64,000 nt of DNA, taken from positions 1,186,417 to 1,250,416 of the forward strand of contig LFJO01000005.1 in assembly GCA_001038565.1 (NCBI GenBank). The letters run 5' to 3'. Positions 36,234-45,962 of the stretch are shown one piece after another. This DNA comes from Alkalihalobacillus pseudalcaliphilus (lineage in GTDB: Bacteria; Bacillota; Bacilli; Bacillales; Bacillaceae_D). Within the stretch, counting starts at the first letter, position 1; every line of letters begins with the position of its first letter. The notes beneath the pieces were generated by a model. It did no database searches. It had not been told where the DNA came from and saw only the letters and a list, made by a program, of their open reading frames with translations. The position numbers were made by a program, and so were the translations under genes.

Positions 36234-37277
36234 TTAGTACTCGTTATCTGTTAATGTATAATTAGAAATTGCTTCAACCTCATGCTTTTTGACTCTGCCC
36301 ATTAACTCCTCAGCCGCTTCTTGTGGCGTTACATTCTCAAATAACACCTTAAATAAAGCAGCTGTGATTGGCATCTCTACATTTAATTTTGTTGCTAATT
36401 CATGGGTCGCTTGGGTCGTTCTTACCCCTTCAACAACCATACCCATTTTCTCTAAGACCTCATCTAAGGTCATACCTTGACCTAACATATGACCACAACG
36501 CCAATTTCGTGAATGAACACTTGTACATGTCACAATTAAATCACCTAGACCAGACAATCCAGAAAAAGTTAGTGGCTTTGCCCCTAGTGCCACACCTAAC
36601 CTAGCCATTTCTGCAAGCCCACGTGTCATAATCGCCGCTTTTGTATTATCACCAAAACCTAGTCCATTTGTTAAACCACATGTTAAAGCAATAATGTTTT
36701 TAATAGCTCCACCTAACTCAACACCGACTAAGTCTGGATTTGTATATACTCTAAAATTTTGATTAATAAAAAGATCTTGCACTCTTTTGGCCGCTTCAAT
36801 GTTTAAAGATGAGCTTGTGACTGTTGTCGGCTGTCGTAAGCACACTTCCTCTGCATGACTCGGCCCAGACAAAACAACTATATCTGCTAACTTATTAGAG
36901 TCCGCCATTTCTTCAGCGATCATTTCAGAAATACGTTTATGTGTTTGAGGCTCAATCCCTTTACTAGCATGGACGATCGTTGCTTTTGTCGTTAATAGCT
37001 CTCTTAACTGTTGAACAGTCGAACGGACGGCTTTCGTTGGAACGACTAAAACGATATCTTCCATACCAGCAACCGCTTCACGTAAATCGGTTGTACCTAC
37101 AATGGATTTTGGTAATTCAATTTCAGGTAAATATTGTTGATTTGTATGTTTTTCATTGATCTCATCAATCTGTTCCTGCCTTCTTGCCCAAAGCATTACG
37201 TCATGACCATTATCTGCTAATACGATGGCTAATGCTGTACCCCAGCTCCCAGCACCAATTACCGCAACTTTTGACAT
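36234..37277 (-). CDS. gpsA: NAD(P)-dependent glycerol-3-phosphate dehydrogenase
   Basis: This 347-residue enzyme makes sn-glycerol 3-phosphate for phospholipids. The GAGSWGTALA dinucleotide loop is at 8-17 and the catalytic Lys in ELGGAIKNIIAL near 189. ATG 37277 follows GAGGAG; an ATG three codons earlier is inside the ribosome site. Its product is the substrate of plsY just upstream. Confidence 0.97.
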   Translation of the reverse strand: MSKVAVIGAGSWGTALAIVLADNGHDVMLWARRQEQIDEINEKHTNQQYLPEIELPKSIVGTTDLREAVAGMEDIVLVVPTKAVRSTVQQLRELLTTKATIVHASKGIEPQTHKRISEMIAEEMADSNKLADIVVLSGPSHAEEVCLRQPTTVTSSSLNIEAAKRVQDLFINQNFRVYTNPDLVGVELGGAIKNIIALTCGLTNGLGFGDNTKAAIMTRGLAEMARLGVALGAKPLTFSGLSGLGDLIVTCTSVHSRNWRCGHMLGQGMTLDEVLEKMGMVVEGVRTTQATHELATKLNVEMPITAALFKVLFENVTPQEAAEELMGRVKKHEVEAISNYTLTDNEY

Positions 37278-37324
37278 ATTGATCATCTCCTCGTTTCATT
37301 TCTCTGATGCACTTCATCCACTTC

Positions 37325-37960
37325 TCAACTTGCTGAACTTTTTTGACCTATCTTACTTTCAGTTCCGTTAAAAATTCGTAAAACATTCGTTCTGTGTCTC
37401 CAAACGGAAAGAACAGCAACAACTAAGGTTAAATAAATAAATACGTGAGGATACTCTATATACGGTAACAAAAGAAAGGTCGATACTGGTGTTAAAAGCA
37501 TGAATAATAAGGATCCTAAGGATACATACCTTGTAAATACAATGCTGATAATCGCAATAATTCCAGCTATTAATGCTGGCCAAAAAACAAGTGTTGCTAA
37601 CACACCTATCGTGGTTGCCACACCTTTACCACCTTTAAAGCGATAATAAATCGGCCAATTATGGCCTATAATTGCCGCTAAACCAGCTGCCACCGGAAAC
37701 CATGCTGACCAACCAAGCTCAGTACCAGCTATCCAAAAGCCTAACCATACAACAACTACGCCCTTAAATACATCCAATGCTAAAACAGCTAAGGCTGGCC
37801 CTAACCCTAACACTCTTAAAGTATTTGTTGCTCCAGCATTTCCACTTCCATGCTGACGGATATCCACCTTTTTAATCTTTTGCGCAATAATATAACTAAA
37901 ACTTATTGACCCTAATAAATAACTGATAATAATGAGTAAGACTAATAAGATACCCTCCAT
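37325..37960 (-). CDS. plsY: Glycerol-3-phosphate acyltransferase PlsY
   Basis: This 211-residue, five-helix membrane enzyme transfers acyl groups from acyl-phosphate to glycerol 3-phosphate. Its three conserved motifs are visible: GSISFSYIIA near the N-terminus, GSGNAGATNTLR near 40, and HNWPIYYRFKGGKGVAT near 105. ATG 37960 follows GGGGG. Its position between der and gpsA differs from B. subtilis, where plsY (yneS) is elsewhere, and it forms a two-gene lipid unit with gpsA. Confidence 0.94.
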   Translation of the reverse strand: MEGILLVLLIIISYLLGSISFSYIIAQKIKKVDIRQHGSGNAGATNTLRVLGLGPALAVLALDVFKGVVVVWLGFWIAGTELGWSAWFPVAAGLAAIIGHNWPIYYRFKGGKGVATTIGVLATLVFWPALIAGIIAIISIVFTRYVSLGSLLFMLLTPVSTFLLLPYIEYPHVFIYLTLVVAVLSVWRHRTNVLRIFNGTESKIGQKSSAS

Positions 37961-37978
37961 ATTCTCCCCCAAAATAAG

Positions 37979-39292
37979 TTAATCGTTCTTTTTACGTGTC
38001 AATATTTTGATTGGCGTTCCTTCAAATTCAAATGTGGCACGTAAGCGGTTTTCTAAAAAGCGTTGATAAGAAAAATGCATTAACTCTGGCTCATTGACAA
38101 AAAACACAAAAGTTGGCGGCGAAACGGCCACCTGTGTCACATAATTAATTCGTAGACGCTTCCCTTTATCGGTTGGTGTCGGATTCATCGCCACCGCATC
38201 CATGACAACATCATTTAACACATGTGTCGGTACTCGAAGTGTGTGATTTTCGGCCACTTCATTTACTTTTGGTAAAACAAATTGTAAGCGTTGCTTCGTT
38301 TTTGCAGACAAAAATAACACAGGTGCATAACTTAGGAACAAAAATTCATCTCTAATTTTTTGTTCGAAGTTTTTCATCGTCTTATCATCTTTCACAACGG
38401 TATCCCACTTATTAACGACAATAATGACGGCTCTTCCTGCTTCATGCGCATAACCGGCAATTTTTTTATCCTGTTCAATAATTCCTTCTTCTGCATTAAT
38501 GACAATTAATACAACTTTAGAACGTTCAATTGCTTTAAGCGAGCGTAGAACACTATATTTTTCAGTTGCCTCATACACTTTACCACGCTTACGCATTCCT
38601 GCAGTGTCAATCAATACGTATTTCTGATCATCTTTTGTAAAAGGTGTATCGATAGCATCACGTGTCGTTCCAGGAATATTAGAAACAATTACCCGATCTT
38701 CCCCGAGTAAAGCATTCACAAGGGATGACTTTCCAACATTCGGACGGCCGATTAAAGAAATACGGATCGTTTCTTCATCGTAAACCTCTTCTTCATCCGG
38801 TGGGAAATGCTCAACTACAGCATCTAATAAATCGCCAAGTCCTAATCCATGAGCACCTGAAATAGGGTATGGTTCGCCAATACCTAAAGAGTAAAACTCA
38901 TATAACTCTTCACGCATTTGCGGGTTATCAATTTTATTAACGCCTAAAATAACTGGTTTTTTTGACCGGAATAACAGCTTCGCAACCTCTTGATCAGCTG
39001 CTGTTATCCCTTCTTTACCATTCACAATAAAAATAATTACTTCAGCTTCTTTAATCGCAAGTTCTGCTTGTTCTCTCATTTGCACAAGTAGAGGTTCGTC
39101 ACCTAGTTCAATACCACCAGTATCAATGAGGTTAAAATCTCGATTTAACCATTCCCCTTTACTATAAAGCCTGTCTCTTGTTACACCAGGCATATCTTCT
39201 ACAATGGCAATTCTTTCTCCGACAATTCGGTTAAATATCGTTGATTTCCCGACATTCGGACGACCTACAATAGCCACAACTGGCTTCGTCAT
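37979..39292 (-). CDS. der: Ribosome biogenesis GTPase Der (EngA)
   Basis: This 437-residue protein has two tandem GTPase domains: P-loops GRPNVGKST (9-17) and GRPNVGKSS (about 183-191), with NKID and NKWD specificity motifs. It ends in a KH-like domain (about 352-437) ending LTRKKND. It is needed for 50S assembly. ATG 39292 follows GGAAGG; the longer in-frame extension is rejected. Confidence 0.97.
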   Translation of the reverse strand: MTKPVVAIVGRPNVGKSTIFNRIVGERIAIVEDMPGVTRDRLYSKGEWLNRDFNLIDTGGIELGDEPLLVQMREQAELAIKEAEVIIFIVNGKEGITAADQEVAKLLFRSKKPVILGVNKIDNPQMREELYEFYSLGIGEPYPISGAHGLGLGDLLDAVVEHFPPDEEEVYDEETIRISLIGRPNVGKSSLVNALLGEDRVIVSNIPGTTRDAIDTPFTKDDQKYVLIDTAGMRKRGKVYEATEKYSVLRSLKAIERSKVVLIVINAEEGIIEQDKKIAGYAHEAGRAVIIVVNKWDTVVKDDKTMKNFEQKIRDEFLFLSYAPVLFLSAKTKQRLQFVLPKVNEVAENHTLRVPTHVLNDVVMDAVAMNPTPTDKGKRLRINYVTQVAVSPPTFVFFVNEPELMHFSYQRFLENRLRATFEFEGTPIKILTRKKND

Positions 39293-39425
39293 AGCGTCAC
39301 GACCTTCCTTTTTAAACTTTACCTTAATACGAATCGTTTCGTAACTCATTCATTCTACTAAAAGTTGCCACACTTGTACACAACATTTATTGAAACGTCA
39401 TGGAATCCACATGATTGTAGGTAAC

Positions 39426-40112
39426 CTATTGGGCATCGATTTTAATACTTTGCTGTCGTTGTAGCTGTTTGAGTTGTCTTCTTGAAGTAATTAACGGCCA
39501 ACTTGAAGCAGGAACACTGCTTTGATTTGTTTGTGGTTGGAGCAAACGAAAAGCTGTATCTAATACATATTTTATAAGACCTACTACTAAAAAAGCAATG
39601 ACAACATATGCGAAAGCATCCCAAAATAACATTCTTCCGATTTCCGCCTTCCCTACTAACCAAAATCGGACAATTCCACTAAAGCATTCTCCCTGAATTA
39701 ATCCAAGTAAAGCTGCTATGAGCCGATCTTTGATTGTCCCCAAAAGAAAAAAGGCGAAAATAAATGAAATACCAGCTAAATAAATAGGGTGAGCAATAAA
39801 TAAAACGACAGGGTCATAAATCGTAAAAATATCGAATGCTGTATAAGCACTAGCTAAGAATGTTGTGAGAATAAATAAGTACAGCAACTTCCCCGGCCGA
39901 TAATGAAAGCACATGTAGGATAAAATTAGTAATCCAAAAATAATCCCCAAACTTATATTCAAGTCGCCCATTTTTACATGCTGTGGCATACAAATAATCA
40001 CGATGAGAATGGACATCGATAGCCATGTTCGTTGGGTTGTTTTTTTAGATATAAAAGTATAAAAAGCCCAAGCTAACCATGACACCCAATAAAAATAAAT
40101 TCCTTCCATCAT
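39426..40112 (-). CDS. yphA: Polytopic membrane protein YphA
   Basis: This protein of about 228 residues has about seven hydrophobic helices and a basic cytoplasmic C-terminus (SRRQLKQLQRQQSIK). Gene order between fni and der matches yphA of B. subtilis. ATG 40112 lies 7 nt after AAAGG. The function is unknown. Confidence 0.8.
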   Translation of the reverse strand: MMEGIYFYWVSWLAWAFYTFISKKTTQRTWLSMSILIVIICMPQHVKMGDLNISLGIIFGLLILSYMCFHYRPGKLLYLFILTTFLASAYTAFDIFTIYDPVVLFIAHPIYLAGISFIFAFFLLGTIKDRLIAALLGLIQGECFSGIVRFWLVGKAEIGRMLFWDAFAYVVIAFLVVGLIKYVLDTAFRLLQPQTNQSSVPASSWPLITSRRQLKQLQRQQSIKIDAQ

Positions 40113-40463
40113 TGAAACACCTTTCTGAACAGCCATTCTATGAATAAATGACTCTCTTATCTGATAGATCCATTATCGACAAAAGTTAGATTTTTTAGTC
40201 AGCTTGAAGCGAACTTACGGTGCTCGTTTTGGAAAGGATAATATAGAAACGGGATTGTCCGTTCATTAGCACGAATCCCATGAAAAAACACGTTTCCAAT
40301 AACTTACGTTACATTTTCTCCATTTTGTATTGGTACTACTCCTCTTTTCTTCAACTCTAGATGCCTTTACTCCACTAGTATTGTTACTAATTCACTTTTC
40401 CTATACCTCCGTCACATCCTCCACTAGTGATTTTACTACATCCAAAACTCCCTTAATTCTTAG
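40113..40463. other. Intergenic gap yphA-fni
   Basis: No gene is supported here. A nested inverted repeat, GAAACG (40246-40251) with CGTTTC (40291-40296) enclosing GGGATT (40251-40256) with AATCCC (40274-40279), lies upstream of yphA and may be a terminator or operator. None of the dispersed repeats is seen in this gap. Confidence 0.5.
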
Positions 40464-40464
40464 C

Positions 40465-40499
40465 AAAAAAGAACGAGAAGCCCTCAATAGCTCTCGTTC
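40465..40499 (-). terminator. Terminator after fni
   Basis: GAACGAGA-GC pairs with GC-TTCTCGTTC (40471-40499), followed by TTTTTT on the minus strand. Confidence 0.88.
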
Positions 40500-40518
40500 T
40501 CATTCGTTATTATTTTTA

Positions 40519-41574
40519 TCATGTTCGACTCTTAAGAAAATCATGTAATGGGAAACCACGTTGTTGACTCCAATTTAATGTTTCACCACTAATGGTAATC
40601 GGTACTTGTTGAAGCTCTTCTATAGAAGAAACCCCTAAGGCTAGCATGATAAGGCGCATTTCTGCTTTCAGATCCTGAATCTCTTGAATGAGTGCCTCAG
40701 GTCCTTCACTCATTAATAATTGCAGGAAACGTCCAGCAAATCCACCTGCCTTTGCTCCAAGAGCCAGACACTTCGCTAAATCACTCGACTGCTGAAGACC
40801 ACCTGAAGCAATGATTTGACATTTATTCCCGACAGATTGAGCTTCTAGTAATGAACTAGCCGTCGTGATCCCCCAGTCATTAAAGATGTTCAGTTTGCGT
40901 GTACGCCGTTTATTTTCTATCTTTGAAAAATTGGTGCCCCCATAACCACCAATGTCAATGATTTGTACACCGACATTAACCAAGGATTCAATGGTTTCAC
41001 GGCTCATACCGTAGCCTACTTCTTTTATAATAAGTGGTACTTCAACCTTTGTAACCAGTCCCTCAATCCGTTTTAATGTTCCACTAAAATCACGGTCACC
41101 TTCTGGCATTACTAATTCTTGAATAACGTTAACATGAATTTGTAAGGCATTAGCTTCAATCATTTCAACCGCTTTTCGAGCTTGATCTACTGTAGCTTCT
41201 GCTCCTAAGTTAGCTATCAAAGTCCCATTTGGATATACTTTTCGAACAATACGATAACTTTCCTCTTGACTCGAATCTTTTAGTGCTGCCATTTGTGAAC
41301 CAACGGCCATGCCGACATTTGTCTCTTTTGCCACATCAGCTAGTTGTTGATTGATATTAACCGTCTTTGTTCCCCCACCACCTGTCATCGCATTGATAAA
41401 AATCGGCGAACTTAACAAAAGTTCACCGATTTTTGAGCTCATATCTATTTGTTCTATATTCCCTTCTGGAATGCTATTATGTACGAAGCGAATATCGTCT
41501 AAACCATTTGAACGATTATGGCCCATTTCATATGCGTGAAGGAGATGGTCTCGTTTTCTTTTTTCGCGGGACAA
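40519..41574 (-). CDS. fni: Isopentenyl-diphosphate delta-isomerase, type 2
   Basis: This 351-residue FMN enzyme interconverts IPP and DMAPP, feeding HepS/HepT. RKRDHLLHAYEMG opens the protein. FINAMTGGG and DIGGYGGTNFSKIEN (about 210-224) are FMN and substrate segments. ASGGLQQSSDLAKCLALGA is the phosphate-binding region. It starts at ATG 41574, 17 bp after ypfD. Confidence 0.95.
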   Translation of the reverse strand: MSREKRKRDHLLHAYEMGHNRSNGLDDIRFVHNSIPEGNIEQIDMSSKIGELLLSSPIFINAMTGGGGTKTVNINQQLADVAKETNVGMAVGSQMAALKDSSQEESYRIVRKVYPNGTLIANLGAEATVDQARKAVEMIEANALQIHVNVIQELVMPEGDRDFSGTLKRIEGLVTKVEVPLIIKEVGYGMSRETIESLVNVGVQIIDIGGYGGTNFSKIENKRRTRKLNIFNDWGITTASSLLEAQSVGNKCQIIASGGLQQSSDLAKCLALGAKAGGFAGRFLQLLMSEGPEALIQEIQDLKAEMRLIMLALGVSSIEELQQVPITISGETLNWSQQRGFPLHDFLKSRT

Positions 41575-41590
41575 TCGCCATCACCTCTTT

Positions 41591-42748
41591 TTACTTTGAT
41601 TTTAAATTCTTTAATTGATCGCCAATCCTGTCTGCTAAAGAAAAGCCACTAGATTCTTCTTCCTTAAATTGCTCATATTCAGCATAATGATCTTCCTTTG
41701 TATCTTCTTCTAATAAAGCACGAATACTAAGGGAGATACGTTTTTCTTCTAAATTAATATCGAGCACTTTCGCCTCAACTTGTTCACCTTCTGTTAAAAC
41801 TTCTGACGGAGTACCAATATGTCGATTCGCAATTTGAGAAATATGAACAAGACCCTCGACACCATCAGCAACCTCAATAAAGGCACCAAATGATACTAAA
41901 CGCTTGACAGTTCCATCCACAACATCTCCTTGTGAAATGTTTCCTTTAATATTTTCCCATGGTCCTGGCAAAGTATCTTTGATTGATAGTGAGACTCTTT
42001 CACTCTCTGAATCAACAGATAGAACCTTTACTTTAACTTGTTCTCCTTCTTTTACAACTTCAGCAGGTGTTTCTACACGATGGTGTGCCAATTGAGAGAT
42101 ATGAACTAACCCATCAACACCTCCTAGATCAACAAACGCACCAAAACTTGTTAATCGTTGCACAGTACCTTCAATAATTTGTCCAGGAATAATTTCTTGC
42201 AAGACTGACTTCTTCTGACTTTCTGCTTCTTCATCAAGAACAGCCCGTTGTGAAAGAATGAGTTTATTATTTTCCTTATCAAGCTCAACCACTTTTAGAC
42301 GTAGTGTTTCTCCTTTGTACTTAGAAAAATCTTCTACATAATGGCGCTCTACAAGTGAAGCTGGGATAAACCCTCTTACGCCTAAATCAACAACAAGTCC
42401 ACCTTTTACCACTTCTGCAACAACGGCTTCAATCACATCATCATTAGAATAAATCTCTTGCAATGATTCCCATGCTTTTTCTGATTGAATCGCTCTTTTT
42501 GATAAAACTAGTTCATCATCTGTTAACTTTATGACCTTTAATTCTACTTCATCATCAACCGTTAAAACATCTGCCACTTTCTCGATATGCAAACTAGATA
42601 ATTCACTAATAGGTATGATGCCATCTTGCTTATAACCAACATCCACAAATGCTTGCTTATCTTCAATTTTTGTTACTTTTCCCGTTACGATTGTACCTAC
42701 TTCAAATGCCTTCATACCAGCTAATTCTTGATTCATTTCGTTGACCAT
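41591..42748 (-). CDS. ypfD: Ribosomal protein S1-like YpfD, four S1 domains
   Basis: This 385-residue protein carries four S1 RNA-binding domains (about 17-85, 103-168, 189-257 and 274-343), the last two nearly repeats of each other (FGAFVDLGGVDGLVHISQ, FGAFIEVADGVEGLVHISQ). An acidic tail follows. It is the Firmicutes S1 homologue and is shorter than the six-domain proteobacterial S1. ATG 42748 follows GGAGGAG. Confidence 0.95.
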   Translation of the reverse strand: MVNEMNQELAGMKAFEVGTIVTGKVTKIEDKQAFVDVGYKQDGIIPISELSSLHIEKVADVLTVDDEVELKVIKLTDDELVLSKRAIQSEKAWESLQEIYSNDDVIEAVVAEVVKGGLVVDLGVRGFIPASLVERHYVEDFSKYKGETLRLKVVELDKENNKLILSQRAVLDEEAESQKKSVLQEIIPGQIIEGTVQRLTSFGAFVDLGGVDGLVHISQLAHHRVETPAEVVKEGEQVKVKVLSVDSESERVSLSIKDTLPGPWENIKGNISQGDVVDGTVKRLVSFGAFIEVADGVEGLVHISQIANRHIGTPSEVLTEGEQVEAKVLDINLEEKRISLSIRALLEEDTKEDHYAEYEQFKEEESSGFSLADRIGDQLKNLKSK

Positions 42749-42828
42749 GTCTGCTCCTCCTTCAGTCATAAAACTTTTAATTAATATAATCTTTATGATG
42801 AAAACCTTCACAACAATAGTGAAAGGGG

Positions 42829-43416
42829 TTACCGTGATGTATGTTTAACTAATAACTTTTGGATTTCATTCATGATAATTTCAGTCGCTTGCTCAGCGTT
42901 AATCTTTTGTTCCCGATAAGTGGAAAAATCTATTGGTTCTCCATAAACCATTTTAACTGGGTTAAATTTCTTATAAGGACCAATAACAGCACACGGTATA
43001 ATTACCGCGTCCGATCGTAAAGCAAAAAATCCAGCTCCAGCAAGTCCTTTCCCTAAAGTACCATCTTTACTACGCGTACCTTCTGGGAATAAGCCCAATA
43101 CTTTTCCGTCACGTAATAATTGAATCGATGTTCGTAACGCTTGTTTATCGCCCATCCCTCTTTTTACTGGAAAAGCACCTAAACTTGTTAAAAGTTTATT
43201 TAATAAAGGCTTTTCAAACAACTCCTGCTTGGCCATATAATGAATAGGACGCTTAATATACGCTCCGAGTAAAGGGGGGTCAAAATTGCTAATATGATTG
43301 CTACATAATAAAACGCTACCCTCTTTAGGAATATTCTCTTCTCCTTCAATTTTCACTTTGTAAAAAGTAGAAAGTACACAGCGACAAGCAAATTGTCCAA
43401 ATTGATAAATGCCCAT
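42829..43416 (-). CDS. plsC: 1-acyl-sn-glycerol-3-phosphate acyltransferase
   Basis: This 195-residue protein converts lysophosphatidate to phosphatidate at the membrane. The acyltransferase HX4D motif is NHISNFDPP (about 41-49), followed by KRGMGD and the FPEGTRS glycerophosphate motif (about 114-120). Its ATG directly abuts the cmk stop (TAAATG). With gpsA and plsY in the same window, three consecutive steps of phosphatidate synthesis are present. Confidence 0.94.
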   Translation of the reverse strand: MGIYQFGQFACRCVLSTFYKVKIEGEENIPKEGSVLLCSNHISNFDPPLLGAYIKRPIHYMAKQELFEKPLLNKLLTSLGAFPVKRGMGDKQALRTSIQLLRDGKVLGLFPEGTRSKDGTLGKGLAGAGFFALRSDAVIIPCAVIGPYKKFNPVKMVYGEPIDFSTYREQKINAEQATEIIMNEIQKLLVKHTSR

Positions 43417-44091
43417 TTACGAAATTCTCGCTTTCGCTAATTCTATAATCGCCTGAACGACTTCTTCTATAGATAAATGCGTTGTATCTAATTCTTCCGC
43501 ATCCTCGGCTTTACGAAGAGGTGAGACTTCTCTTGTTGAATCAAACTGATCACGCCTTGCTATGTCAGCTTTTAGTTCTTCAAAATCAGAAGGCATCCCT
43601 TTTTTCACCTGCTCCTCATGTCTTCTTTGGGCTCGCTCTTCTACAGATGCTGTTAAGAAAACCTTTAATTGAGCATTTGGCAATACATGCGTACCAATAT
43701 CTCGTCCATCTAGAACGACTTCACCAACCTTTGCCAGTTCTCGTTGACGTTCAACCATTTCTTCCCTAACAGCCTGATGACTCGAAGCTAATGATACATT
43801 CTGATTCACTTCATTTGTGCGAATTTTATCGGTTACATCTTCTTGATTAATCAAAACTTTGGATACTTCTTTTTCATTAACAAGCTTAATATTTAATGTA
43901 TCTAGCAATGTTCTCATTGCGTTTTCATCATGTAAATTAACTCCTTGTTGGAGGGCAGAAAAAGTAAGTGCTCGATACATGGCACCAGTGTCTATGTATA
44001 AAAAAGAAAGCTTTTCTGCAACTAATTTGGCGACCGTACTTTTTCCTGCACCTGCAGGTCCATCAATCGCAATGGCTAAACGTTCATTCAT
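43417..44091 (-). CDS. cmk: Cytidylate kinase
   Basis: This 224-residue NMP kinase phosphorylates CMP and dCMP. The P-loop is DGPAGAGKST (9-18). DGRDIGTHVLPNA (about 148-160) is the CMP-binding segment and RRDQFDSTRE the lid region. The order cmk-plsC-ypfD is common in Bacillales. Confidence 0.97.
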   Translation of the reverse strand: MNERLAIAIDGPAGAGKSTVAKLVAEKLSFLYIDTGAMYRALTFSALQQGVNLHDENAMRTLLDTLNIKLVNEKEVSKVLINQEDVTDKIRTNEVNQNVSLASSHQAVREEMVERQRELAKVGEVVLDGRDIGTHVLPNAQLKVFLTASVEERAQRRHEEQVKKGMPSDFEELKADIARRDQFDSTREVSPLRKAEDAEELDTTHLSIEEVVQAIIELAKARIS

Positions 44092-44260
44092 TCAATTACA
44101 CCTCATCCATTTTAAACAAAACAATCTCATAAGCTGCTTTGATTTCACTATTTCTATATTTTATCATATTCTTAAAAGGTGGTCTAACGTATATATTGAA
44201 ATTACTTGAATCCTTTTACTTATTTTTTTGAATAATGCGTGATATTTAGTAAATTTTTGT

Positions 44261-44345
44261 ATGAAAGTGTACTTAGGAGCGATAGTTTGTGCCTTGAAGT
44301 TAGCTGGTCATCTTTGTAGGTGGTCGAGGTAGGTTGGCTTCCTTC
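44261..44345 (+). repeat. Dispersed repeat family A, copy 3 (internally deleted)
   Basis: TATGAAAGTGTACTTAGGAGCGATAGTTTGTGCC and CTTGAAGTTAGCTGGTCATC are joined directly to TTTGTAGGTGGTCGAGG, so about 130 bp of the middle is missing compared with the copy at 25018-25227. The remaining part of the 500-bp gap between ypeB and cmk has no supported gene. Confidence 0.65.
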
Positions 44346-44521
44346 ATTAAGAAGTTTTACTTTTGACTGACTGGTAGGATACTTTTGCAGGTGTTGGCCA
44401 CCGTTCTCTACGCTAGGATTCGTACTTTGTTTCTTTTTGGGCAGTGGTGCCGCCATTCTTAGCTCTGTTATTACAGCATGCAAACACCTCAGTTTTTTGG
44501 CTAGGTTACTATAATGAAATA

Positions 44522-44574
44522 AAGCTTGTTGATTTCTCGATTTTAGCCGAGGGGATCAACAAGCTTGTTTTTTT
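44522..44574. terminator. Strong hairpin after ypeB, better T run on the plus strand
   Basis: AAGCTTGTTGAT and ATCAACAAGCTT (44522-44533 with 44555-44566) extend inward with further pairs. A run of seven T follows on the plus strand (44568-44574), while the minus side has only TTTATTT. It can end ypeB transcription, but it looks oriented for a plus-strand transcript. Confidence 0.7.
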
Positions 44575-44591
44575 AAACAATTGGTACAAAA

Positions 44592-45944
44592 TTATGATTT
44601 ATAGTTGTGCATAACTTCTGCTTGTGGCATTCTTTCAACTTTTTCTTCATCACCATTGTCTGCATTGATGAAAATACGGTAAGTTTCATCATTTAATAAA
44701 GCATAAAACTCATAACATAAAACTTCTTCACCTAAATCATTTTGAATTAAACCAATTTGATCTTCCATTACTTCTAAATGTTCATTAAGACTTTCCATCG
44801 CTTCCTCTTTAGTTAATTTCGGAGAAGCAATCTCTCGTTCTTTATGGTTAATTAAATAGTCTTTCGCTTCGTAACCAATAATATCTCCTTCGTCTAATGC
44901 TACCTCGACTACGAGTGAATCTGGATAAATCCGATAATCATCTTGTACGTACACAAAGTCAAGCATAGCGATGGAATCATATTGTTCACTGTTAACAAGT
45001 TGCATATTTTCAAATCCTTGTTCTTCTAAATACGCTTGTGCTAACTTTGAAGCCTCATTTAAACTAACATTAACCTCACCGATGTCACGAGCTTGCATAA
45101 ACCAAATCGGATGCCCTCCGTGTACACTTATGTCCATATAATAGTTTGCTTTATGATGGGGGTCATCAATTGACAATGAATAAGCTTCATATTCTAAGCC
45201 ATCACCTGACTCTTCGACCAAAAATGTTGCGTTTTCATTAAAATCTAGATACTTAGAAGCAATGTCTTTCGCTTCCTCTTTCGTAATTCGTTTTCCTTTT
45301 AGAGCCTTTTTTAATTGACCATTCAAATCCTTCATCGAGGCATTTTCAGGCCCCCATTCCAGCTCGCTATAACCTTCAACAGTTTTATTCATTACTTCAA
45401 AATGTGATAAAACGGTATTGTCTTTAGGCTCATATTGGGCAACCATTTCTTTTTCAATATCTAACCAACGATGACCATCAGCTAAGACCTCTGCCTGAGT
45501 TTGCCTCATCTCCTGCCTAATATCTTTGGAAACATGATAGAGATTTTCTAAATTCTCATACTCTTTATCCGTTAGAGGCTCATCATCTAAATCCCTTATC
45601 GAAGTTCTGTATGCCAATTTGCTTAGATTATATAGAAATTCCTCTGTTTTTCCGATATCCACATTCGTTAAAGGTAATTGACCCATTTCTTCCTGAGCAA
45701 GGCTCGTTACTCTCCATACTTCTGCTAAAGATGGGGAAAGTTGATTTCTACTACTCATAGCGAGTGTTGCCCCTAATTGATCTTCGATTTGATCTAAATG
45801 ATAGGTTAAATCATGAAACGCTCGTTGATAGTTATTTTCCGCTTGCATCGCAACCATGTTTTTTTGTCCTTGTTCTTGAAAAGCCCAATAACCTGTTGCA
45901 ATCAGTGCCACACTTAGCAAGCCAATAATCACATTTTTTACCAT
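44592..45944 (-). CDS. ypeB: Germination protein YpeB
   Basis: This 450-residue protein has an N-terminal membrane anchor (about 4-22), a helical region, and C-terminal PepSY-type domains (about 215-440) with repeated TKEEAxxxAxxYL units. YpeB stabilises and localises SleB in the spore until germination. It is immediately downstream of sleB with 18 bp between them. Confidence 0.94.
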   Translation of the reverse strand: MVKNVIIGLLSVALIATGYWAFQEQGQKNMVAMQAENNYQRAFHDLTYHLDQIEDQLGATLAMSSRNQLSPSLAEVWRVTSLAQEEMGQLPLTNVDIGKTEEFLYNLSKLAYRTSIRDLDDEPLTDKEYENLENLYHVSKDIRQEMRQTQAEVLADGHRWLDIEKEMVAQYEPKDNTVLSHFEVMNKTVEGYSELEWGPENASMKDLNGQLKKALKGKRITKEEAKDIASKYLDFNENATFLVEESGDGLEYEAYSLSIDDPHHKANYYMDISVHGGHPIWFMQARDIGEVNVSLNEASKLAQAYLEEQGFENMQLVNSEQYDSIAMLDFVYVQDDYRIYPDSLVVEVALDEGDIIGYEAKDYLINHKEREIASPKLTKEEAMESLNEHLEVMEDQIGLIQNDLGEEVLCYEFYALLNDETYRIFINADNGDEEKVERMPQAEVMHNYKS

Positions 45945-45962
45945 ATCGCCACCTCCTACTTT

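Noticed and set aside
40330-40548. 72-codon plus-strand frame in the yphA-fni gap
   Set aside because: It runs across the fni terminator and into the fni coding end; no start signals.
44220-44483. 87-codon minus-strand frame between ypeB and cmk
   Set aside because: It covers the truncated family A repeat in reverse; no ribosome site and biased low-complexity composition.
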